A stretch of DNA of 64,000 bases. Source: Triglochin maritima (Eukaryota; Streptophyta; Magnoliopsida; Alismatales; Juncaginaceae). The notes under the pieces were generated by a model. It was not told the origin of the DNA and made no database searches. It was given only the letters and a program-made list of their open reading frames with translations. Positions within the stretch are counted from its first letter, which is position 1, and each line of letters begins with the position of its first letter. This document shows, one piece after another, positions 1 through 12,059 of this stretch. The translations under genes and the position numbers were made by a program. Location: contig OY821788.1 of assembly GCA_963682175.1 (NCBI GenBank), forward strand, positions 13,410,001 through 13,474,000, written 5' to 3'.

Positions 1-1206
1 AGCATGGAAATAAACTGAGGCTTAACCTTAAAATGGTTCCCATTAGCCTCTGGTAATACGATGCATGAGGGTAGAGCCGTACGGCTCGGGTAGCATCGAT
101 CACGTAGAGGTATGGGAGCGACAACTGGAAGCACAGGTCGAACAGGTGGATCCAGCAACTGCTCCTCCTCACGGAAATTAGCAGCCATTGAACCCGGACT
201 ACGTGCGACACGAGAGGAGGAAGGTGTCGAGAAATCGATGACCGAAGCCGGATTGACAACGCTCCTCGGAAAACGACCCCTATCGTCTCGTGTCCACGAA
301 AGCATACACAAAGGTGCACGCACACAAACCAAAACTTTTTTTCTTTTTCAAAGAATGTGCGTAGAGGAGAAGACGGGGGAACACGGGAGAGAAAGAATGA
401 CTCAGGAGAGAAGGGAAGAATTCCTTATGCTACGGCAGATGGCTACAGGTAGAAGCACATAAGCAAACAAGGCTCAAGCAATCCTAAGGTCGCTATAGGT
501 CCTTACAGCTAGACGATGCCTAACTGCGAGGTCACACGGCCTCAACACGCCTCACCTCCCTACGACGAGGACCACAAAGCCCAGCAAGGGAGCTAAAATC
601 CAGAGATCTCGTCTCTCCTACTATCGACAAAGTGGGCAACGCCGATCAGGTCATCACAGTCGGGACCAGATCACTCTCCTAATGCGCCCGAAGTCCTTAG
701 GGCCAATGTCTATTTGATTTTAAAAGTTAGGCTCTTTATTAGTGTGGTTTGTGGGGCGAAGGAACGGGTGATGAAATCCCCCACCTTATCTTTTATGGGA
801 CAACCCCTCCTTAGTAGCGTTTTGGAGTCCTAATCTAGCAATCAACTCTCCAAACAAACGCTCAACGTACACTTGTTTCAATGCACTTCCTACTAACTAA
901 TGCATGTGCATACGAAATGCATGAATGAGAGTAGAAGGTGTGTACCTCACGCCAGCTCTCAGCAACAGAAAATAAAGCTAAGATAAAAGACAATCTAAAT
1001 GCCTAAGTCACATACATGATGCATGACCTAAACAACAAGAATGCCTAATCTTTTGGTTTGAGTTTTAGGGTCCAAGTTGCTTAAGGGAGGTTTGATTATT
1101 GATCTGGGGACAAAGTATAAGTCAAAACATGCCAAATCGAGTCCCAGATCACTATATCATATGAAGAAATACTCCACAGAAATATAGAGGTGAAATGAAA
1201 CAACCA

Positions 1207-1224
1207 GACCGCCAGTTGGCGGTC
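1207..1224 (-). promoter_or_regulatory. leader palindrome of element G
   Basis: An 18-bp inverted repeat with 7-bp arms GACCGCC/GGCGGTC and centre AGTT. It lies 158 bp from the LTR edge. A perfect-arm copy with centre AATT is in the LTR of the same element at 2386-2403. Function unknown. Confidence 0.7.
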
Positions 1225-1357
1225 TTCTTCTCTTACACCGCCTCCAAATTTCACCAGATGCTTCCCATTCTCAATGTGAGTCTCCTGAAACAAAGAAAAC
1301 TACAAGACAAAAATTAAATCCACTCGAATCGTCCAAACAAGAGTCTGGACTGGCACC

Positions 1358-1375
1358 TCCCCGGCAACGGCGCCA
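1358..1375 (-). other. tRNA-Asp primer-binding site of element G
   Basis: The minus strand reads TGGCGCCGTTGCCGGGGA, the sequence expected for pairing with the 3' end of plant tRNA-Asp, as used by Athila/Tat-type elements. It is separated from the LTR edge at 1382 by six bases, the same spacing as in the other gypsy copies here. Confidence 0.85.
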
Positions 1376-1381
1376 AAAACG

Positions 1382-2749
1382 TGTTGAACGTTTTATTTAA
1401 AACCGCAAGTGCACGGCTCCGATGAAGCGGTGGCAAGTACGGGTCGTCCTCAGGGAGGTGAGCAGCCTCTTGTTTATCAGAAATCAAGTGGCAAAAATTG
1501 GGGGAGAAAGATTGATTATGCTACTCTACACTAAACTACTCTAAGAAGTATGAAATGCGAACGAAAGAAACAAACAATGAAATGACAACTAAGCTAATAA
1601 CAAAAGAAGAATGCTGGAATATAGAAATGGGAAAACCCCTAAGGGGTGGAGTGAGTGCACACATGCAAAGAAGTGGGTGTAGAATACATTCTTTAAGCAC
1701 ATGAAGGTGGTGTTTATCAAGCATAGGAAGTGTCTAAATGTTATGGCAAAACCTATCAATCTATTCACCAACTTAATTGATTAACATTTACATATGCAAG
1801 TTGTTTATTTCAGAACCTAAACAAGCATGAGAGGTGTCTAATCATTTTGGCAAAACTCATCAAGTTATAAATTCTATCCTAAACAAGCAAGCATACATTC
1901 ATGTTTTATCAACACATCAAAAATAAAACATTCATCACATTCTCTAATGCATGTATGTACATCAACTCCACCCCCAAAGGGGATGGAACTACTCACTAAA
2001 CATTACACTAATTATTAAACTAAGCAAAGAAAGCATATTAAAACTAAGATAGAAATAAAAGACGATTAAACTAAAACATGCACAAACAATAAAAGAAGCA
2101 TAAACAAACAATGAAAGAAAAACAAAACTTTATTGATAAAATGACTCACATTTCAAGTATCATCCTCCTACTTTAGTGTGTGCTTCAAGGCCTCACTTCT
2201 AGTAGGAAGAATAGCCACTTAAAATATGGAGTGATTACAATGGAAGGTGAAGAGTTCTATTTATAGCCATGGAAAAAGGCAAACCGGGACAATCCCCCGA
2301 TGTGGGACTAAACAGATACCAAACATAGCCTAAACATCCTCTAATATATGTGCTGGAGAAATTTTAGCGGATTTGGGCCAAAATGGACCGCCAATTGGCG
2401 GTCTAAAAGTCTGGATCCATCTGGAATTTGTGTTGGTCTTTGCTTAGTGTATTTGGTGGTCTTGGATGCATCTACTTCGTTTATTTGAGCTCCGACCCGA
2501 ATAGAATTGCCAAAATACTCCCCATAATGGTGTGGAGTTTTCTGTCTTGCGTTCAGGTCCTTCTCCCTTGCATCTTGGTCCCCAGATCTCACAGTTCAGT
2601 CCTTTTTCCCAGATTTTGAGTCCTTTATGCTTCATCTCTTCAAACCTATTTATTCCTGAAAACTAAAGATAAAACTCGTAACATAGCATTGTTTAGGTGA
2701 AAGATAATGGATATAAGATACAAATATAAGCATAAAATGATGTCAATCA
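1382..2749 (-). repeat. 5' LTR of element G (gypsy, minus strand)
   Basis: A 1,368-bp LTR with plus-strand ends TGTTGAACG and GTCAATCA, next to the primer site on its left. It aligns throughout with the H LTR at 21900-23210. A TATA box (TATAAATA on the minus strand) is at 2258-2265, and the 18-bp palindrome is 121 bp upstream of it at 2386-2403. Its right flank is another, oppositely oriented LTR fragment, so it probably inserted into a related LTR. Confidence 0.8.
2386..2403. promoter_or_regulatory. promoter palindrome in G LTR
   Basis: Perfect 18-bp palindrome GACCGCCAATTGGCGGTC in U3, 121 bp upstream of the TATA box. It matches the leader copy at 1207-1224. Confidence 0.75.
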
Positions 2750-2756
2750 GTAGGTT

Positions 2757-3510
2757 GTAGTGTAATGATTAGTGAGTAGTTCCATCCCCATTTGGGGGGT
2801 GGAGAAATATGTGATATAATCATGTAGTGCATTAGGTGTGTGTTATCTTAATCCCTTGTGCCTTATATGATTTCCATAACCATCTAATGGGTTTCACTCT
2901 TGTCTTTATATGCTAATGCTCTTGAGTGAAGCTTAGTTTATGCTTAGATTAGTGGACCTATTTTATTGGGAATGATAAGGTTAGGATATGGATGAAGTTA
3001 ATATTGGAAACACAAGTTGTAGTGTATGTACTCTTGTTGCCTTTACCTTGGTTAATGCCTTGTATGTTTTAATGATAATATGGTATCTTATTTCATGTGG
3101 AGGCATAGTAAGTTTTAGTCTTTATACATGAGTTCATTTAGCTTCATTCCATTTATTGTCTTGTATGCTTTAATGATATAGTGTTATCTTAATTCACGTG
3201 GAGGCAAAGTTGGATGTAGTTTTATGATTTCATGCACTACATGTTGTGAGGAGCTTAATTAAACACACACACACACACATCTTTATATTCACATTATTTC
3301 TCTACCCCCTTTGGGGTTTAGTTTTATTGCTTATCTTTCAATTACTTTTTGCATTCTAGTATAGTTTAGTGTAATCAATCTTTCTCTACTTTCTTTACCA
3401 CTCGCCTTCGCACAAACCAAACGTCGACACACCTCCCAGTGGACGACCCGTATTTGCCACCGCTTCAACGCGGCCGTGCACTAGCAATTTAATATAAAAC
3501 GAATCAATCA
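2757..3510 (+). repeat. gypsy LTR fragment, plus orientation
   Basis: Reverse-complement match to the solo LTR at 28407-29975: the block with the CATCCCCATTTGGGG stretch, an (AC)n run at 3264-3281 and an end in ATCAATCA at 3510. The promoter half is missing, apparently cut off by element G. No primer site follows, so it is a 3' LTR end or a solo-LTR remnant. Confidence 0.65.
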
Positions 3511-4302
3511 GTAGGCTTGGTTGGAAACAAGATTTGTTGTGAGGATAAGTAAATTCGAGGTTGGGGTTGGTGTTGAACTATTGGTGTTCATTCTGCTTTG
3601 ACTTGGTAAATTTGTGTTGCAGTGGAAATGTAGTAGTTATTTGGGTTTCGTACAAGATAGGCTCCCAGAAATGAATTTTGGATGAGTTGGTTGGGAGATT
3701 TTGGGTTTGAAATGTAATGTTTAGTTGATGGTGTATATTTCTACAATTATAATACAAATATATAGTTGACAATAAGTTTGGGGTGCTTGTGAATGCATGA
3801 CATGAATGTGAATGTGTTTCTCCGTGTCAATGTAGGATTTCAAAAAAAAATCATTTATGAAAATATATGGGAGGTGCAGCCAAATTTTCTATTAAATAGT
3901 TATTTAATATTTAATTAACATGTTTTACAGTTTACTTATATTGATTTGGATTGAGTGGATTGCGCTAGTGTGATTGAGTTTGTTGGATTGTGTTGGAACT
4001 GTTACTTGATTGTTAGATTGGTTAATTGATTTAGTTAGATTTGGTTTATTCGGGGTGATTTGGATAAGTTGGATGTGATAGTTAGATTGAGTGGAATATG
4101 TCGGATGTGTTAAATGACAATTAGTTGGATGTTGTAGTTTCGGTAAAGATTGAATTTAGGGTTGGTTGGAAATAAGAATTATGGTAATGGACGAAATTTG
4201 AAACTGTTGATTTGATGATGGTAGAGGTTGAAACTTTTATATTGGATTTGATTATGCTTAACGTGTTATGTTTAACATGTTTCATTTTAAATCAATAGAA
4301 TT
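3511..4302. other. no gene seen; probably 5' part of the CACTA element
   Basis: AT-rich sequence with TTGGATT/GATTGG-rich stretches and no supported reading frame. It lies between the LTR fragment and the CACTA transposase and may be its 5' noncoding part. No CACTA terminal repeat was found. Confidence 0.3.
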
Positions 4303-6127
4303 ATGAGCTCAGACATAAGTTGGATGTGTGAGAAAAGAATTAATCAGAAATTCATGGAAAATCTGAATTCATTCTTGAGCCTTGCCTTTAGTCCTCACAA
4401 CCAATACATTCGTGATGGGAATAAAATATTATGCCTATGCAAGAAGTGTTGTTACAATAAGTGGGCGACTAAAGGCGACGTCGTTGATGATATCATCATA
4501 AATGGTTTTCCTGGTAATTACAAGCAGTGGATTTTTCACGGGGAAAGTATTGTCAGTTCGAGTGCACAAGTTGTCACGACAATTACAACACAACCAACAA
4601 AGATTGAGTCAAAAGAGGATGACGCAAAAGGCATAGAGGGGATGATACATGATGTGGTAGAAGGTGGTAACGCCACAACCGAGCTGACGAGACAGGGTAT
4701 CACCAATTATGTCTAGAACTTTCTTACCTACATGAAAGACGGAGATCAACCGTTGTATCCTGGGTGCAAACCAAAATTGATGAAGTTATCATTCGTCATC
4801 AAAGCATTTCACATGAAGTGTACAAGTAAATGGACGGACGTTGTGTTTGATAAGTGCTTAGCGTATCAAGATAAATTACTTCTAAATGGAGCTTATTTAC
4901 CAAATGATACATATGAGACGAAAAAGTTGGTTGCCAACTTGGGGTTTAATTATGAAAATATCTATGTTTGCAAGAATCATTGCATGTTGTACTGGAATAA
5001 AAATGAAAATGACGATTCATGTTCTATGTGCGGCGAATCTCGTTGGGTAACCGTGCAGGAGGAAGATGAAGAAGAAATTGGAAATGTTGGGGCCGAAAAG
5101 AACAAAAGAATTACAGTGACACTCTTGCGGCACTTCCCGCTCAAACCAAAAATCCGCCGGTTTATATCTCGCTGCTGAATATCGCCAAGTCGATGAGATA
5201 GCATGCAGAGGAACGACAAAAGTATGTGAAATCGCGTCATCCGTCTGATTCTGAATGTTGGGCCGAGTTTGACAACAAACATATCTCTTTCGCTTTAGAA
5301 ATAATAAATGTGATTCTAGGTTTGACATCAAATGGGGTTCAACCATTTCGTCAGACACAACATAGTATTTGGCCTATAATGCTCGTGCCTTATAATCTCC
5401 CACTATGGATGAGCATTAAACACCAATTTTTCATGATGTTGCTCAACATTCCTGGACATCCTGGCAATAAACTAGATGTTTGTTTGCAACCACTTATTGA
5501 ATAGCTGAAAGAGCTTTGGGAAGAGGGTGTAGATACTTATGATGCTTATAGTCAGTCATGTTTCACACTACGAGTTGTCTTGTTGTGGACAATAAATGAT
5601 TTTTCTGTGTATGCTAATTTGAGTGGTTGGGTGACTAGAGGGTATATGACATGTCCCTACTGTATAAAAGATACTCATTCAATTTATCTGAAGACTAGTG
5701 GCAAGATCTGGTTGGGACTATTCTCGGCAACGGGCATGGACTTGTGAGAATGTACTCAAGTCTCGTCACTCTGACTGACATGTACAAACCACATGGGACA
5801 CCATCTCAAGCAGAGAGTAACGCCAGAGTAGAGCTTGAGAAAGGTGAGCAGATGAAGATGATGATAAGCAAACTAGCGGATACGAAAAACGAGCTAGCGA
5901 GGTATAAGTTGATGGTCGGTTTTTTGATGGAGAATGGGGTTTTAATCCCGAGGTATTGTAGTTATAATTTAGTAAATTATATTACATTTACTAAGTTAGT
6001 TTATATGCATTATAATGTTCTATGTGACTTAATCTATAATGTTTTAATCATGTGGGATTTTTATACACCAAATCCACTACTATGTCGTGATAACGATGAT
6101 GATCGATCAGGCGAAGCTGGCACATGA
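4303..6127 (+). pseudogene. CACTA (En/Spm) transposase, broken
   Basis: Remains of a TNPD-type transposase. Residues from 4303 match the N-terminal transposase-associated domain: the SWM start, a CLCKKCCYN cysteine block, then a GF...Y..W..HGE end. After one in-frame TAG at 4714-4716 the same frame continues to 5178 with the start of the Transposase_21 region (YPGCKP, CSMCGESRW). A frame change near 5175 leads to the block at 5226-5504 (LPLWM, PGHPGNKLDV) and degraded sequence to about 5720 (TCPYC). The core beyond this is deleted. 5744-6127 gives a coiled C-terminal piece. It cannot make active transposase. Confidence 0.75.
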
Positions 6128-6479
6128 GGTTTAGTAACTTAGTGTTTTATGTTTTCTGTCAGTTGTTATGGTTGAACTCTATTTTAGCACTTACTTAATT
6201 TAGATGGTAATTTTAATGAAATTACAACTTCTTTGTTTGAATTATTTTTAGATAAGTTAATATATATGACTTTTGTGTTTAGATATGTATGAATATTTGT
6301 TGAATGAATTGGATGTGTATGAATACTTAATGAATGATGATTGAATTGGATGTGTATGAATGTTTGATGAATGAACAAGATAACCGGGAACTTGGGAGAG
6401 CAAACAAGTTGGCTTCTGGACATGACATACACAGACGGACATTATCACCAACGAGGATGTGACATTTAGTGAAATAGAT

Positions 6480-6800
6480 ACACCAACGGTATGTATCCGT
6501 TGGAGAAAGTACTGATGTTTGTTGGTAGACAAAGACTGACGGTACGTATCTATCGGTATTTATGACCAATGTATATCTCCGACAACACGTAACCGTCAGT
6601 GTTTATTTTTTTTCATTGTAACCTACTTCGACGGATCAGTCTGTCGGTGTAGAGTACCGACGGATGTGTCGTAGGTGTTATGGCATCGGTGTTCTCCGAT
6701 GCGACGAAAGCAGATGAATTTTTTTGGTGGGAACGTTCACGCCAAAAGTAACACCAATGGGCTCTATTCGTCGGAACATCCGTTAGAGTAGAGATTTACC
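6480..6800. repeat. CACTA subterminal repeat region
   Basis: Contains many short copies of CGACGG/CCGTCGG-type motifs in both orientations (for example around 6538, 6588, 6630, 6657 and 6770), the pattern of CACTA subterminal repeats that bind transposase. No terminal CACTA repeat or target duplication could be located, so the element's end is uncertain. Confidence 0.5.
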
Positions 6801-7240
6801 AATGTATTTAACATCGACGAACCTTATTGAAGCGGCATACATTGCATTCATGCTATATATCCTTTAATTTATCACAATTTTGTGCTACTCGAGTGTTTGT
6901 TTGTAATGTTTCGGGTTTTAAGTAATAAAGAGGAGAAATGAACCAAAAAAAAACCAAATTAGAAGAAGAAAAACCTTATTGAAGCATCTTGGACATGTTT
7001 GTCATGCTCAATGACCTATCTACAATTCAGGAAGGACCCAGATGAAACTAGGAGGGACCTGAGCATAAGAAAAACATTTCTGGTGCAAAAATCTCTCATT
7101 ATCATGATCTTGAGAAGTATTTGGGATATTAAGGACAAACAGGCTCGAACCATCCGGCCTGGAGTGCACTGTACGTGCAAAATGCACACCTTACGCTCCT
7201 GAAGAAATCAGGGCGGATCAGACACAAAATATCCACCAGT
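6801..7240. other. unassigned sequence
   Basis: No domain or known repeat is recognised. The short open frame at 6999-7202 has no supporting features. Confidence 0.3.
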
Positions 7241-7676
7241 GGCATGAATGTATTGAGTTGTATGGATGACTAATTGATGTTCCTAATGTCCACACTAGGT
7301 ACCTAGTTCATTCTTGAGAACCCAAAGTGCATCTTAACTTCATGTCTAACTATATTAGTCATTTATTCAAGTAAATGTTGTTGATGTTAATTAGACTTCA
7401 CACTAGTTTCTAGTTGATTTCACCTACTTTACATACTTGTGCCTCATGTAATCAAGAACCACTCACACACACATACCTACGCACCTCCACTCCATGGGGG
7501 TTTAGTTTAGTTGTTGATTCACTCATCGTTTAGTGTGGCTAGTTTAACAAAATCTCCTCTCCTTTCCCACTCGAGTATGGTAGTCACAACAACACTCACA
7601 ACTCTTTAAGTCTTGACCCGTATGTGGCACGTCTTCACCAACGTCGTGCACTTGCAGTTATTAAAACAATTAATCA
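7241..7676 (+). repeat. gypsy LTR 3' fragment, plus orientation
   Basis: Matches the 3' third of the solo LTR at 26056-27448 (CACACTAGGTAC, the CACACACATACCTACGCAC run, CATGGGGGTTTAG, and the cytosine-rich end). It ends in AATCA at 7676, six bases before a primer site, so it is the end of a 5' LTR. Confidence 0.65.
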
Positions 7677-7682
7677 AGTTTT

Positions 7683-7968
7683 TGGCACCGTTGTCGGGGA
7701 GTTGGTCGTTGTTGTTGTTGTTTCCACTATTTCGGTGGGGTTTTCTTATATCTTCATATAGGTTTGTTACTAGACAAAGGAACAAGTAGATTGGGGAACT
7801 ACACCAGGGCAAAGGAGCACACATGAGAAGTTTGGGGACCTAAATCCCCAAACATTCTGCCAGGGGCGGATTTGGTGAGCTTGTTTTACTTTATGTTTCA
7901 CATGTAGCTTCTTCTTCCCATTCCTAGTTGATATATGACATTGTCCACGTCATATATGCTTGGCTTAA
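7683..7968 (+). mobile_element. gypsy primer site and leader fragment
   Basis: 7683-7700 is a tRNA-Asp primer site with two mismatches, both at CpG positions (TGGCACCGTTGTCGGGGA), as expected for an old methylated copy. The leader follows to about 7968, where it meets minus-strand leader sequence head to head. It may be the detached 5' end of element P, whose body starts at 23211; that link is inference. Confidence 0.5.
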
Positions 7969-8265
7969 AGGAAGTTGAGTATTAATATGGGAGCAATCTA
8001 AGAGTCAGAACATGCCAAATCGAGTCCCAAATTCCTAAATCAATTATGGCAACAAGACAAAGAAAGGAGAGGGTAAACAAAGCTCACCAGACCGCCAATG
8101 GGCGGTCTACAGTGCCCAGTTTTCCTCCAAACTTCTTCAGTTGCCTATCCTTCCAACTCCAAGTCTCCTGAAACAAATAAAAACTACAAAACACAAATTA
8201 AATCCACTCGAATCGTCCAAACAAGAGTCTGGACTGACACCTCCCCGGCAACGGCGCCAAAAACT
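7969..8265 (-). mobile_element. leader fragment next to the split H LTR
   Basis: Nearly identical to 21600-21899 of element H. It includes the palindrome GACCGCCAATGGGCGGTC at 8090-8107 and a perfect tRNA-Asp primer site at 8242-8259 (minus strand). The LTR starting at 8266 therefore has a primer site on its left and a polypurine tract on its right, the layout of an LTR shared by two internal regions. Confidence 0.7.
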
Positions 8266-8470
8266 TGTTGAATGTTTTATATTAAACCGCAAGTGCACGG
8301 CGTCGGTGAAGACGTGGAAAATACGGGTCGTCCATAGGGAGGTGAGCAGCCTCTCGTTTGCACGAAATCAAGTGGCAAAAATAGGGAAGAGAGTTTGATT
8401 ATCCTAATCTACGCTATACTGCACTACGAAGTAACGCATGATGGTGTGGAGTTTTCTGTTTTAATCTTTG

Positions 8471-10560
8471 TGAAGGGAATGTGTTCTAAAAGTTTTACTT
8501 TTAAATGTCAATTATTATGAATTGAATGAGAAATCATTTTGTTCCTTGTTTATGTTATTCGTCTTTTAGAAGTGTTAAGGAAGGGGCTCTTGGTCCTTAA
8601 CCGTAGAGCTCTAAAAGATAATGGTTTACATAAAACAAAAGATATTCGCAATCATGGTAATTAACATGGGACATTAATTACCGAGTTAAGATTGTCGTGT
8701 TAGTCATAGATCATTGTAGCTCTACAAGTGAGTGACAACACGGGTACACAAAAGAGGAAAATACTACTTTTGTATACTGAATAGACCTAATAAGTAAAAC
8801 ATTATAGAATTGTGTTTTCTGTGTCATTAATGTTTTACTGTGTCCTTGGTCCTTTGATATGAGACTTATATCCGATCACTTAAGAAATGCTTGATTAGAC
8901 TAGTGTCTTGAGCTATCGATAAGTGTAGTGTAAAGGCATTGGTTGGTTAAGTATGACTTTTGTTGGAGAAGATAGCTAGTCAAAAGATTATCATTGCCCC
9001 TCTTAATTGAGTAATGATATTAGTGGGCCCCTTGATAAAGCAAAGTTATAATATGCACAATGTGATTTGAGTTAAGTCACATATTTATAACTAGCTTAAA
9101 GAGATCAAGAAATGAATACTAATACAAAGATGACACAATACTACTTTGTGTGTATTCTTAATATCATGAGGCAAGGGACGGACGCAAGTGGTGCACTCCA
9201 TCACTAAATGGATCGGGTTTTGGTTCGAGTGGAATTAAGACATCTAACTAATTGGGAGCTATAATGTGTAACTAGATACCGCTTATAGCTTCTGATATTA
9301 AGCTCTTAATATCACTGCCAACTTAGTTTAGATCCTCCCATAGGTCACACCACAAAACTGGGAAACAAGAAATGGGGATTTTGAGTTCATAAGGTGTGTC
9401 GGGTTTCATGTAGAAAATATGACACATGTGGTGAACAAGCAAAATCAAAATTTTGTTGTGATTAATAACATAATTAGAATCTAAATTAAATTCATATGTG
9501 ATGTAAATATTATGGGGTGTAATGATTTATCATTACATAGGATAATATGTTACATAAGTTGTGAACTTACTACTAATCCCGAAATGTCAAATTTTGTAGG
9601 GGTTAAACCGAAATTTGACCAGTCTATAGTACTGTGCAAAAACGGACGACCGTTAAACGGTAAACGGTCGACCGAATGTTGCACGGACGACCGAAATGTT
9701 GCACGGTCGACCGGATGTGTCTCGATCGTAACAGGGAATTTTGTCTGTTCGTTTTCGGTCAGCCGAAGTATATCGGTCGGTCGACCGAACATTGCAATGA
9801 AATATTTTTTTTGTTACGAACGGTCGACCGAGTTATTAACGGTCGACTGAGTTATTAACGGTCGACCGAAACTTGGTCTAAACGGTCGACCGAACCTCCA
9901 AACGGTCGACCGATCCAGACGGTTTCTGCAGAATAAATTTAAGAATTAATTAGATCACGCATGGAATTGGTCCATAACTGATTTAACTCGTGGCTGAGAT
10001 TATTTGTTAGCAAATAATAGATGGTTATATGGAAGTTTGCATGAAATCATGGGCAAGAGGTTGCACATGAATAGTTAATTTGGAGAGAACTTATAAATAC
10101 AAGTTTATCTCATTACCTAATAGAATTAATTCATTATCTTCTTGTGCAAACATCTCTCTCCATAATTCTCCACGAATTTCCTTAATTCTTGAGTTTTAGT
10201 TTTAGTTTTCAGAGATCTTCTTCTCAAGGGAACTAAAGAGGGGTTAGTAGTTAGATTCTAAACCCTATTGGAGATTGAGAGGCTAGCTCTTCTCTTTCCG
10301 ATCTTGTTTAGAGTTTGGTGAATACTCGGGGGCATCCGGCGCAGCGACAAACATCCTCAACGTCTTCGGATTATCAAGAAGTTTTAGAGAACTTCTAGGT
10401 ATGAAATTCGGAGCCCATGTTTGTTTTAATAAAGTTTTGCAACTAGTTATTGAAACAAATCGATGCATGCATGAAACAAATCATAGAAAATTGTAATTGA
10501 TCCTTATTGTGCATAAAAATTTCGAAAATATATATGTGCAATTAAACTAGAAATCCAACA
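8471..10560 (+). repeat. 5' LTR of the copia element
   Basis: 2,090 bp, TG...CA ends. The TATA box is at 10092-10099. In U3, at 9643-9912, there is an array of the palindrome CGGTCGACCG. It differs from the 3' LTR at roughly 2% of positions over the first kilobase by eye, mostly transitions. Confidence 0.9.
9643..9912. repeat. CGGTCGACCG palindrome array, 5' LTR
   Basis: Seven exact copies of CGGTCGACCG plus variants such as CGGACGACCG and CGGTCGACTG. Spacing is irregular. The array ends about 180 bp upstream of the TATA box. Small ORFs here are artefacts of the repeat. Confidence 0.85.
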
Positions 10561-10561
10561 G

Positions 10562-10573
10562 TGGTATCAGAGC
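10562..10573 (+). other. copia tRNA-Met primer-binding site
   Basis: TGGTATCAGAGC, the standard plant copia primer site complementary to initiator tRNA-Met, one base after the LTR end. Confidence 0.92.
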
Positions 10574-12059
10574 TTAGGGTTCAATTTTCTAATGATTTGA
10601 AACTATAAACAAATTTTGTTTACATCTAGGGTTCGAACAATTCGATTTTCCATTTTTTCAGTCTTTAAATGTTTTGTTGGAATAATTCTTTGTAATAATT
10701 CATTTTGAATGTGTAAAGTGGTTTAAAACATGCCATATAATTATTAGAATTATGATTTAGACATAAGTCTAACTTGCAATAATTTCGTTTTAAGCATAAA
10801 CTATTGTTTTGTAAGAGAATCAACAAAACCGAAAAACTGCGGTTCGTCTTTCCTTTTAGGAAATTGGATGGACAGCGGTTCAAAATTGTTTTTGAACTTG
10901 TGGATGGATGAAAAATGTTTTTAATGGATTTCAAAATGTATTTCAAAGAATTGTTTGGGATTCTAGATGATTGATAAACTAGGTTGTATAGTTTATAGCA
11001 ATATTGCGTGCATGGATGCTCGAGTTGTCTTTGCAGGAATTGTGAGTTTATATGTTCCAAATCAGCGCCTATGAATGTTTGTAATTATTATTATACAGGG
11101 GATTATTTATATGTCAAATACAAATTCTCTCTTTCTATCTTCAGATAATTACATTGCATTTGAGAGGTTTTACATAGGACTTGCACTAGTCGTTTTTTAT
11201 CGAATGTGAGGAGCATGTTTATTTTCTGTAAAATCTACATCTCCGGTGCAAGAGGAAGTCGCCACTGTAGCGCATCGATCGAGGATCGAGGATCAGGGAT
11301 CGAGGATCAAGGATCAAAGGGAACATATAAACTCACACGATGTGGATTGTGTGAATGGTTTAATTTCTGCTATGCATGTTATGAATGTGATTGAATGTTA
11401 GGATGTGTATGAATGATAATATGTCTGATAACCTAAAATTCTGAATCACATGTTGATATATTAAATTTTCCAACAAAATTAAGAGTAATTTTCTTTCTTA
11501 TTTTCATCCACTAGCAGTCATCGATCGGGGGATACTCTGCTCGCCCTTAGCGGGGGATAGCTCCCTCCATCCTTGGGAATAGTGGGAGATATAATGGTTG
11601 TCTATTGTTGTGCCACGATTGGATATATGAGGTGCGTTTCACCCTAGTGAACCCCAAGTAGGTTTAGTTGTAAATACAATGGATAAACGTATCTCGTATC
11701 AAATGAAAATAAGTTTTCTTAACATTACCTAGAGCCCTCGCTCGGTTTTGGGAAAACGTTTTTGTTACGAGGATAGGTCACATTCCCTCATAATTAAACG
11801 ACAAGAATTGCAAGAGTTTGAAGATGCTAATGTGGCTAAAATTCAAAAGGTTGTGATTAGAAAATGCTTTTCTTACCTTGATATTGTAATGTATTCGATA
11901 TCCCTTAGCTTGTCTATATTACAATTGATGGGATCTTGGATTACTGTATTTACGGGCAAAATTTTATTTGCAGTATTTACACTTATATTTGATATATATG
12001 TATGTATTTTAAAACATAAAATTGACATTAAAATCTCATATGATTTATTTTATAGAACA
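10574..12059 (+). other. copia leader
   Basis: Noncoding leader between primer site and gag. It has a GATCGAGGATC-type short repeat at 11276-11317 and no palindrome array. The ORF running into gag from 11748 adds 104 residues with no gag similarity. Confidence 0.6.

Larger units (their letters stand above)
1..1381 (-). mobile_element. Athila-like element G, leader and gag-proximal part
   Basis: This is the 5' internal part of a minus-strand Ty3/gypsy element that runs off the left window edge. Positions 1-700 match the region just upstream of and into gag of element F (about 32000-32610), and about 540-1370 match the leader of element H (21098-21890). No intact reading frame is present; the plus-strand ORF at 112-462 is a shadow. 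A primer-binding site and an 18-bp palindrome lie at the right end. The gag body would lie outside the window. Confidence 0.7.

Noticed and set aside
5226..5504. Independent gene for the 92-residue frame
   Set aside because: It is the continuation of the CACTA transposase in another frame.
9512..9858. ORFs of 60-112 residues, with copies at 16918-17231
   Set aside because: They are produced by the palindrome array in the copia LTRs.
11748..12059. N-terminal extension of the copia gag ORF
   Set aside because: It is hydrophobic and unlike Gag; the family start matches the ATG at 12060.
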